A stretch of 64,000 bases of DNA, taken from Tetrapyrgos nigripes. Lineage: Eukaryota; Basidiomycota; Agaricomycetes; Agaricales; Campanellaceae. Position numbers and translations under genes: made by a program. Under the pieces are notes generated by a model. That model saw only the letters and a list, made by a program, of their open reading frames with translations, did not search any database and was not told the origin of the DNA. This document shows positions 56,077 to 64,000 of the stretch, in pieces. The DNA is taken from the NCBI GenBank assembly GCA_013368315.1, contig JAACJM010000034.1, positions 310,001 to 374,000 on the forward strand, written 5' to 3'. Numbering within the stretch: the first letter of the stretch is position 1; each line of letters begins with the position of its first letter.

Positions 56077-56879
56077 AAGGATGTGAACTCTTTGAGTCTT
56101 GGGATGATGAAATCAACTGCATGATCGTCTGAAAAGCTTTAGACCTTGGCTGAATTGTACCACATGCTCCCTTAAGCATTAGCATTATTATTCATTAAAT
56201 TTTATTACAGCATGCTTGATCAGTGTTGAGACTCACTAATCAGAAGAGAAATTTGATTCTTAATAACATTAAGGAGCAGGCTATCCCAACTTTTGCTCAC
56301 TATATACAATCCTTGAGCGAGTGACCTGATGTCAGGAGAAGGGAGTATATACCATTGTAACCTCTCTTGAGGAATCCAGGATTTGACAACATCAAGTTCT
56401 TTTAGACAATCTGGGGCAAAGGATGTGGATCCATGAAACGAGTCAATGTATCAAGCCGTCAAGTCATCACTTTTGCGAACAGGCCTTACCAAAGAGGGTT
56501 GTGAAGGAAGAATGAGACGACTACTACAAATGATTATGATAGTTTGGAGCAATGATATGTCTGAAGGAGTCTGAGCTGAGAATATTGGATTGTGTCCAAG
56601 AGTGCCAAAGGTGGAATACACTCAGCTAGGCCAAAGCAAGTATGACAGATTTATGCCAGAGAACTTCCCATGTTCTAGTGCGGGCTTTGTGTTGTTGCAG
56701 ACCATGTACAGAGGTTGAGATCAAAGCTGCAAGCCATGTCACACTGTCACATATCACAGGCTTGGTTTTTTTTTCCTCTGCAGTTTCTGGTTGCCTGCAG
56801 AGGATATTCCACCACTGTCCCAGTAAACCATGTGCTCTGAAACATGTTCAAGTCCAAGATAGAAGAAGAAGAAACTTGT
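56077..56879. other. No recognised gene
   Basis: Short frames only. The right end may include a degraded N-terminal part of the polymerase X-like gene. Confidence 0.35.
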
Positions 56880-57640
56880 TCTGGCTGAAGAAATGGCTAC
56901 AAAATTCAATCTTACAAGTTGGCCATAGAAGCTCTAGACGCGACTGACAAGAAGATCACGAACAAGAAGCAGGTGGAGAGACTAAGAGGCATTGGTCCCA
57001 TTGCCTCCCAGATGACAGAAAACTGTTTGATGGGTACTTCTCCTCTGCCTGTTAACCAGAGGCTCTAAGAGAAGTGGCACAAAGCCAAGGCCAAGCTCCA
57101 GATGGTTCCTGTTATTGGTGTTTCTAAAGCTGCTGAGCTCGTTTCTGAAGGCTGCTACTCCATTTAACACCTTCGTCTTCCTGAATATACCAAACTTCTC
57201 TCTTCTGCCCAAAAAATCAAGCTCCAATACTTCAATCATCTTCAAGAACCTGTTCATTGCAACGAGTCGGAAGCCATGGTGGCTTTTATCAAGTCTTGCC
57301 TTTCCCCGGAATTCGAGGTTGTTTTGACAGGATCTTATTGACGTGGTTTCCCCATATCCCCCTTGATGTCTGTGATATTGCTGCACCCTTCTTATGTGCA
57401 TGTACTACCTTATCCCAAAGTACCCCACCCTTCTCTGACTCAGGGAAGACAGAGACGAGGAGTGGAAGGCAACTGATGCTGTTCAGGGAGAAGTTTACCA
57501 AGCTGGCAGTTAAATCCCAGAGTTTGCTGATTGGGCAAATTGTTCCACATTTAAGGGATAGGGCAAGGGGTGTGCAGGACCTTATTGGTGGTTATAAGCC
57601 CTCAGATAACCCCCTCTCGCCCCTCCCCTACTAAAAAGGG
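56880..57640 (+). pseudogene. DNA polymerase X (pol beta-like) family remnant
   Basis: Plus-strand frame: YKLAIEALDATDKKITNK, the helix-hairpin-helix-like RLRGIGPIASQMTE, then VIGVSKAAELVSEGCYSI, LRLPEYTKLLSSAQKIKLQY, FNHLQEPVHCNESEAM, and FEVVLTGSY followed by a TGA where GSYRRG is usual for the family, then the degraded nucleotidyltransferase core SVILLHPSYVHVLPYPK. These are the 8-kDa/fingers/palm landmarks of family X polymerases, which fill gaps in base-excision repair and end joining. Stops TAA and TGA and frame changes make it inactive. The second Asp of the catalytic core is not preserved in the frame as read. Its presence among transposon debris could be gene capture or simple decay. 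Confidence 0.6.
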
Positions 57641-57733
57641 AACTTTCCCATGCTGTTCTACTCACATGAAAGCACAGGACTGCATGTTGATGACACGTCA
57701 CTTCACTTCCTCTATGACCACCAACTTCTAGCT

Positions 57734-58317
57734 TCACAATATGCTGTTAGTCAAGAAGCTGTTGAATTTTGAATGCAATGTTTCCAGATGTATTTTGATG
57801 ATTTGCAGATGGTGTATTGGTTTGAGGGGGATAAGGAGGGTGTGGAGAAGAATCAGAGCCATGGTCTGGGTCCAGGGAATCGATGTGTGGTGTGTCAACA
57901 TGTGGTATTGGAAGACGCAAAGGGCTGGGAACAGATGTGATGGTTTTTTTGGGTAAAGCCTTTGAGAAGAACAAAGTGATAGTCTTCTGAATGGGTACAT
58001 CATTAGACTTGTGGCCTTTACTTTGAATGTGGTAGCCCCAATCTGTTTCACCTCCAAATCCTATCTTGATGTCCACTTTGCGTATCTGCAGTAGTGGGTG
58101 CTTTCTGCTGTAAAGTTGAGAAATTAAGTGCAATATCCAGAAAGGAATTATAAGCACGTGTGGAGGGAGCCCCTTTCTTCTTTCCCTTTCCCATGTATAC
58201 AAATTTGTGTGTCCAAATGAATGGGGAGGTGAAAATTTCTAGGTCACATGCAATCCATGTGGAGCTGTGGTCTGGCCTTTGACCTTCCCAATTTGGTTTA
58301 TCAGCCAGTTCCCACAT
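57734..58317 (-). CDS. Hypothetical spliced protein
   Basis: From ATG 58317: MWELADKPNWEGQRPDHSST, SPFIWTHKFVYMGKGKKKG, a frame change or intron near 58090-58130, then VDIKIGFGGETDWGYHIQSK, GHKSNDVPIQKTITLFFSKA and a Pro/Ser/Asp-rich end. It sits directly downstream of the KDZ transposase on the same strand and could be a second gene of that element. No family recognised. Confidence 0.35.
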
Positions 58318-58701
58318 GCCTTAGGCACCTGTGAAGCCTGACTAAGCGAGCAAATATGATAGGACGATTGATCACATGGTCCTATCAAATTTGATAGCTT
58401 AAACTCCCCCTGCCCATAGCGCGTTAACTATTAGTTAATTTGAGAAGGACTTAAAGCTTTTGGAGGGCTCTGGCAGTGGGAGGACAGGCAGCATTGTAAA
58501 GCCAGTCATGATGATGTCATGGTTGGGTTTGGGTGCCACTCCCACGTCAGATCAGGTGTCAGTTGCTCTGCTCATTGTCCTGCCCTCCTGACAACAGCAA
58601 GTGCATATGTAGTTTAAATAAAATTGTATAAATCTGGAAAAAAATTTATAGTACAGTAAAACATGAATTAAAGTACATCTATAAATATAAAACAAAGTCC
58701 A
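58318..58701. other. KDZ downstream region with small inverted repeat
   Basis: TGATAGGAC (58357-58365) pairs with GTCCTATCA (58379-58387). No ORF. Should contain the KDZ poly(A) region. No transposon terminus identified. Confidence 0.4.
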
Positions 58702-61613
58702 TTAAGCAGTATCATGAGTAATCCTCATAATACTGACAGCTTCCCTCAAACCATCCTCCTCTTCATCTCCGCTGTCATTACCATCCTCACTAACTGTCCT
58801 GTCCTCACTGTCAGTAGACTCTACAATGTCCCTGGCCGATCTATGTCCTCCATACCTCAGAAGCTCTCCAACTCCTTGCTCTAAAGTTCCACTGAAGCCT
58901 GGCAGAGGGTCTTCCAATGGCCTTCCCAAAGGCAACCACGGCGGTTATGGTAGATGTGAATCTGGTGGGCAAGGGCGAGATTGACAGGTAGCAGCTCCTC
59001 TGTCTTGCTGAGGAGGAAGTTGTCTTCATCATACAGGTAGGTAGCCAATCGCCTAATCTTTAGATTGTGGTGCTCAATTTTTTCCCCAGCACATAGGTAC
59101 TTAAAGTACTTATCCATGACGACACGTACAGCAGGCTCTGACCACTGTTTCTGCCTAATGTCTTGCCTTGTATCAGAAAGGATGTGGAAGTTGGAGAGGA
59201 AGCAGCACTCAACCACAGTTTCCCAGTCAAGTTTAGGACCAGGGGGCTTCAAGGCAGCGGCAGCCCTGTTGTAGTTCTCCAAGGCGGTGTGGATGGCTTG
59301 TGAACAGGTCTTGAGGGCATGGGCAATGTGTTTCCTTAGTTTGTAACCTATGAATAGATGTCAATGTCAAGAGTCTAGAAATAAAAACATAGCTTAGCTA
59401 CTCACCAGTCTGAGACCTGTTCATTCTTGTTAGTTCAAACAACCTTGCAACTACCAACCCCTCTAGCTTATCCACACACTTCTGGTACTGTGCCTCCTCT
59501 GTCAATTCCTTTACATCCTCCCACTCCTTGTTCCCTGGCTTCCAATGCCCCGAGATACCCAACTTCTCCTCTAGCAAATGGCAGTGAATCTTCATATCAT
59601 CCCGAATCTCTGCAGCTTGTCGACATTTTTTTTCAAGCTTGCACCTCATAGGAGGATCCAGCCATGCCATTGCTGATCATCAACCATGCACTGTTGGCAG
59701 TCTTCAATGTTTCTCTGGAAGGAAAGAACTGTTAGTGAAAGAACCCAAAATGAGGAATGTATGACTCACTCTGCTTTCTGCAAACTGACAAGTCTTTGGA
59801 AATATTCCATCTGCAATGTCTGCTCCTCAGGTACTGTCGCCTTCTTCTGCTCTTCAACCAACCACTCATGAAACCTGTCTACCGAGTCGATTCCCAAGTC
59901 TCGCATTGACCAGCCAATGCTGGAAACCCTTGACAGATTTCCAGTGCTTGTTTGTAGTTCTGGAGGAAGTTCGGGAGATTTGCATAGGTTTCAAAGTCAT
60001 CATTATGCTCAGTGTAGTTTGCAATAGCTTGACAGCAGTGAAAGATGCTAGCATATCTGATGGAGGAGGCCAGGGTGTTGGACTTAGAAAAGAATCGCTT
60101 GCATCCCTCCGAGTCTTCTAGTCCATTGCCCTCAACATATGTTCCAAGGTGTTCCGTCTGGCAAAGTCAACAGTGTGCGTGTCCATGGAATGTCCCAACC
60201 AATGACATAAACTGCTTTTCACTTGCTGTCAGGCCAGAGTACTCTTTGCTATAATGGTCTTGAATCCACACCCTATGTCATAGCCGATTGTGAGGTCCTC
60301 CCCAAGGACTTCCATGAGCCTGTCCACCATAGCCAAGCCATATTTGGTTCTGAAGAATGGTCAGTACTTCATCTCAAGATAATGCAAATGACAACTCACT
60401 GCTCACCACTTCTCACCATGTCCTCTATCAGAAGGACAAAACTGTGTCTGCAAAGACACAGGAAGATTCCTGTTTCCTTGAATACCCCCCACATCAACAC
60501 AGTCAACTTCTCACTCATATTTTTCCACCTTGGTGTGCATGGTGAGTCCTCAGCCCCTAGTTCCTCTAAAATCTCCTTGGCCACCCCCTTCACCCACCAG
60601 TCTACTTCTCTACTCATATAGTAGTCTCCACCCTCTGTCCATGTATCTAGCCACTCCCTCAATGGGACTGCCCCTGGGATTACGTTTCCCTCTTGATCAG
60701 TCCAAGGTGCATGTCTTGCCACTCGCTTCAGGGAATCACCACCATCCATGCGGCCCATCATGCTGAACTTGAGCTTCACTTCTCTATCCAACTTGTAGAG
60801 GCAGGAAGGACAGGCATGAGCAAGCCTCCAGTTGGAGTCAGCACAGCTCAGAGCCTGACGAACATGTAATTTGACGCAATTGAGTGTGTCAAGATGTAGG
60901 TCATGACAAATTGAAAACTGTTGCCATAGGTATGGTCGGTACACTACGCCATGCAAGTCACAGAGTGCCTTGATGAACGGCTGGATCATTAAGCGAGGAC
61001 AATGAAGAAATAGAACATGGTAGTGCTCCAGACTTCGTGTGGTGATTGTGACAGTTGGTTTGTAGGGAGAGCAAGGGATGAGTCCTTGAGTGATTAGTGA
61101 AGAGAGTGTATTGCATGGATCTATGTACACTTCTCTTCTGTAACTACCTATAAATTTGTTAGTGAAAAGAATGAAGTGTAGAAACTTGAGGCAACACACT
61201 GAATAGGTCAACTATTTGCAGACTGAGTGTGGTCCAACCTGCAGGTACCTCTTGCAGCACCAGATCCCTACTCATATTACCCTCTGCCTGGAGACTCCAA
61301 TCCATGAAGGCATCAGTCATGGATTCCATATACAAGGAAAATGTGAGGGTGTGTCATTCTGTACAGTCGCTTTGTGTGCAGTAATCTTTGGGCTGGCTGG
61401 AACCACTTGCACAAGTATATGAAACACTAGAGAGGTACACACAGCATACCTTTTGCCGTTGCCAGACAATGTATCAAACAACTCATAGGTTTCTCCTCCT
61501 TCATGACTGATATTGGCCTCTCTTTGTCCAGTCAAAATGACATTGGCTGCTGCACGGGTCTCCATAAAATTGGCTGCATCTCCAGCATCCTCCCAGCTCC
61601 CATCCAGATCCAT
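58702..61613 (-). pseudogene. KDZ (Kyakuja-Dileera-Zisupton) transposase
   Basis: Signature stretches in order: HYHVLFLHCPRLMIQPFIKA, LCDLHGVVYRPYLWQQFSI, WRLAHACPSCLYKL, KFSMMGRMDGGDSLKRV, YYMSREVDWWVKGVA, WKNMSEKLTVLMWGVFKETG, IFLCLCRHSFVLLIEDMVRS, then after a 50-bp intron (60399-60350) TKYGLAMVDRLMEVLGEDL, GYDIGCGF, FHGHAH, YVEGNGLEDSEGCKRFFSKS, FELTRMNRSQTG, a 58-bp intron (59405-59348), YKLRKHIAHALK and LYDEDNFLLSK. This is the mushroom KDZ family. TGA falls after HGHAHC where Arg is expected, and a frameshift near 58930 precedes PLPGFSGTLEQG. Otherwise close to intact. The N-terminal exons (61613 to about 61211) are less certain. Confidence 0.92.
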
Positions 61614-62205
61614 TCCATAGGGTCAGCAGTAGGAGATTGTTGAGTCAGTTCTTCAGCTGCTGCTTTAGCCTTCACAGAACAGATGGCATTTGGATTATAG
61701 GTTCAAGGTTTGGAATATATGGGTCATACCGGTTACCCATAGGTATCGAAGCCCATTGGGGCCATAATGCAGGCTTGAGTTTGAAAACGTTCATTGTTGA
61801 TAACCCAGGCTTGTGGCAACTGAGACGCATTAATCAGCACGTGAGTTGTGACTTTCTCATTGATCCATTGTTCTCACTTTGACTGCGACTGATGCGTTTT
61901 GGTTCTGACTCCTGCAAGTGTAAGTGCTTTGTCTTTCTTCACCTTTCTCTTTTTCTTCACTAGCCAATCCAAGTCACTGCTGGGCCTACTTGGTCGTTCT
62001 GAATGGTCTAAATTATAGGCCTAGGGAACGGCTGAGTAAGCCCAGAGGCTACTTGGGTGGACTAGCCAAGAGAAATACATGTACCCATGTCTCTTCCCTA
62101 GCTGATGCTCTTATTTATTCAGGTTTCCTCACAATGAAACCTCAAGAAGTGAGTCAGCTCACCAGTTCACCATTCAAAATGCTCATATTCTTTTTTTACT
62201 TTATA
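61614..62205. promoter_or_regulatory. Divergent spacer between KDZ and the dioxygenase-like gene
   Basis: About 600 bp between two genes transcribed away from each other, so it should hold both promoters. A clear core motif was not identified, and some of it may be coding for poorly resolved 5' exons of either gene. Confidence 0.35.
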
Positions 62206-63667
62206 CTATACAGCTTTGCAATGGCAAAGTTTACGCCCAGCTACAGCCATTTCACCCTGCACACCAGGTCGACATTGGCTCCCTGGTTGACTGAGCCTTC
62301 CATCCCAATGCTCATGCTGACAACTCCGACAATGAAGAAGACGCCTCATCTCCACCAGTTGCCCCAGCCAGCCTATCTGCCAATTCCAACACCTATCTGG
62401 ACGAGTCCAGCCCTCCTTGCAGTGTTCCCCTTCTGAATTCCAACAAACACCCAGCACCTTGTGAAGGCCAACCCAGCTATTGAAGTTGGAAATGTGCATG
62501 GCAGTGAGAGTGCCAGTATGAAGAAAACGGCCACCTGTTGCAGTGAAAATGTCCCAGCCTGTTTCCAGCTCCCTCAAATCAGATACGTTGCCTATTGCAT
62601 ATGGACGATATGTTGCGGTAGAGCAGGATCAGAAGGGAAGAACAATTGACCATCCTCTGGAGTGGTTTCTGGCTAACAGGTTTGAATTAGTTAAAAACGA
62701 CAGCAGGTACGTCTTCTTATATCTTTCTTTTGTGACACATACCTAATGACACTAGCAAATCCATTCCTCTCATCACAGCTGAGGACAGAATTATTGGCAC
62801 TGTTGTCAAGAAACCCGCCAACCCTCAATATGAAGAAGCTGTTCAGATGGCAGTCCAATGGATCACTGAAACTGGTAGCACGGCCAATTTCACAGCTACA
62901 GAGAAGTCCTCAAAATGTGGCTGAGGCTTCGGTTCTGCTGCCTATGGTCTTTCCTTTGGGAAAGGCCAGCCCCGTCCCATGTGTCTTGTCAAGCGTCGTG
63001 AGATGATGAAGGACCTGCTCAGTGACCCATGCTTCACTACGATTGCCCATGCACAGAGTTGTGAGTACTTATCTTTTGAATTATTTCCCTCACTCACTGC
63101 CCTACATACAGCTGCATATGCTGCGTTTTCTCCATGCAACTATGACTTTTACTTCCAGGGCATGAAACACTTTTGCCGAGTCATGAAAGCTGCTGGTGCT
63201 CTGCCCAAGGACTTCAAGTCCAACTTCAAGAAAAGCATATTTTCATGCATCACAGCCAACTTTGGTCTGTGCACTCAGACCTTTGTTCATACAAATGCAA
63301 AGAACACTTCACACAGTATGTGTGCCATCACTGCCCTTGGCAGTTCGACTATAAGTGTGGAGGTCACTTGGTCCTGTGGGATCTTAAACTCATCATCGAG
63401 TTTCCTCCTGGTTGCACAATCCTCATTCCTTCAGCATTGCTCCTTCATTCTAACGTTGGTGTTCAGCTGGACAAAACTCGATACAGTATCACGCAGTACA
63501 TGGCCAGTGGCATATGGCAATGGTTGGACGATGGTGGTTGGACAGAGGTAGAAATCAAAGCTAACTGTAATGCAGAAGAATGGGCAAAGGTAGAGGAGCA
63601 CAAGGCTGGTCGAAGGGAGGAGGTTCTAAAGATGTTTTTTACATTAGATGAAGTCTGGGCTGCTTAA
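62206..63667 (+). pseudogene. TET/JBP-like 2OG-Fe(II) dioxygenase gene, damaged
   Basis: N-terminal acidic Ser-rich segment (DNSDNEEDASSPPVAPAS), then ERPLSxL-type core: PIAYGRYVAVEQDQKGRTID, an intron (GTACGT to ACTAG, about 62708-62757), YGLSFGKGQPRPMCLVKRR, a second intron (GTGAGT to ATACAG, 63060-63110), MKHFCRVMKAAGALPKDFK, FGLCTQTFVHTNAKNTSHS, MCAITALG, GGHLVLWDLKLIIEFPPGCT, ILIPSALLLHSN and TRYSITQYMASGIWQW. HSN plus TRYS fit the distal His and 2OG-binding Arg of the family. The HxD position reads HTN (63288-63296), so an iron ligand appears lost. TGA at 62922-62924 and a one-base loss near 63341 also break it. I recall related mushroom genes annotated as JBP1/TET oxygenase-domain proteins. 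The exact start is unresolved. Confidence 0.6.
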
Positions 63668-64000
63668 AAATGTAATGTTACTGTAGTTTACCGCGATCTT
63701 GAAATGCGAACTGTGAAAGCATTTGTCTTGTCTATGCATATGAGTGAGCAACTTAAGAGAAATGAATTGGTTGCTGGGTTCCAGACCGCATATCTGGATT
63801 AGTTCCTCAACGTTGAGAACGACGATGACAACATATCCAGCCTAACGTCTCACTCAGAAGGCCGCCAAATAGGCTTAGGTATGTTCTTGCAAGCTTCTAG
63901 TAAAATTTCAAGCAAAACTAGTGAGTCTATGTATTGTAGTGCAAAAAATACTTTGAAGGCCGTTCAGAATGCTATAAGATACTTGGATCAAAGTATGAAA
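63668..64000. other. No recognised feature
   Basis: Downstream of the dioxygenase-like gene to the window edge. Short frames only; any right terminus of the KDZ-associated element would lie here or beyond. Confidence 0.35.

Noticed and set aside
58357..58387. Inverted repeat as a transcription terminator
   Set aside because: Hairpin terminators of this type are bacterial; here it is more likely a foldback or chance.

Overview
The window looks like a transposon-rich stretch of an agaricomycete (Basidiomycota) nuclear genome. The signs are short 50-75 nt GT-AG introns, a KDZ-type transposase of the mushroom type, 2-oxoglutarate dioxygenase-like genes of the kind expanded in mushrooms, chromodomain Ty3/Gypsy elements, a Ngaro-like tyrosine-recombinase (YR) retrotransposon, and no bacterial gene organisation. 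Host genes are few and mostly broken; the best preserved is a multi-pass membrane protein at 47.4-48.9 kb.

Layout. 1-628: end of a ~1.7 kb dispersed repeat. 872-8773: complete Gypsy element E1 (minus strand, TSD AGAAA). 9.7-14.4 kb: a 2OG-Fe(II) dioxygenase-like gene (minus) split by a well preserved 3.25 kb hAT transposon (10599-13850, TSD TGTCTTGG). 14.5-17.9 kb: unrecognised genes, a coiled-coil protein and low-complexity repeats. 17.9-19.4 kb: second copy of the 1.7 kb repeat. 19.7-23.6 kb: spliced gene of a multicopy agaricomycete family, itself carrying a 1.17 kb TIR element. 24490-28272: 3.8 kb element with 38-bp TIRs around a degenerate gene of another multicopy family, here proposed to be its transposase. 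28.7-30.0 kb: an acidic-tailed gene hit by a hAT-type MITE that carries a second, nested MITE. 31.1-45.2 kb: an old YR retrotransposon (Gag, RT, RNase H, YR) broken by two oppositely oriented copies of the 1.7 kb repeat and by complete Gypsy element E2 (31366-39426, plus strand, TSD AAGGC). 45.4-53 kb: TE-poor segment with the membrane-protein gene and an inverted-repeat element. 53.1-58.3 kb: MITE-like element, a Yae1-like pseudogene, a DNA polymerase X-like remnant and unknown genes. 58.7-61.6 kb: KDZ transposase (minus), head-to-head with a damaged TET/JBP-like dioxygenase gene (62.2-63.7 kb, plus).

How it fits together. E1 and E2 belong to one Tf1/sushi-like chromovirus family: self-complementary primer site, gag-pol overlap at a candidate -1 slippery heptamer, PR-RT-RH-IN-chromodomain, plus two extra conserved ORFs (ORF0 before gag and a Cys/His-rich ORF3 after pol). 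Every premature stop I could compare between E1 and E2 is TGA where the other copy keeps CGA or TGG. Paired TIRs of the 3.8 kb element differ as TG against CA at three positions. Both point to decay of methylated CpG. The same window holds two 2OG dioxygenase-like genes resembling the fungal 5-methylcytosine oxidase (TET/JBP) class, both broken. Family names rest on recognised motifs, not on database searches.
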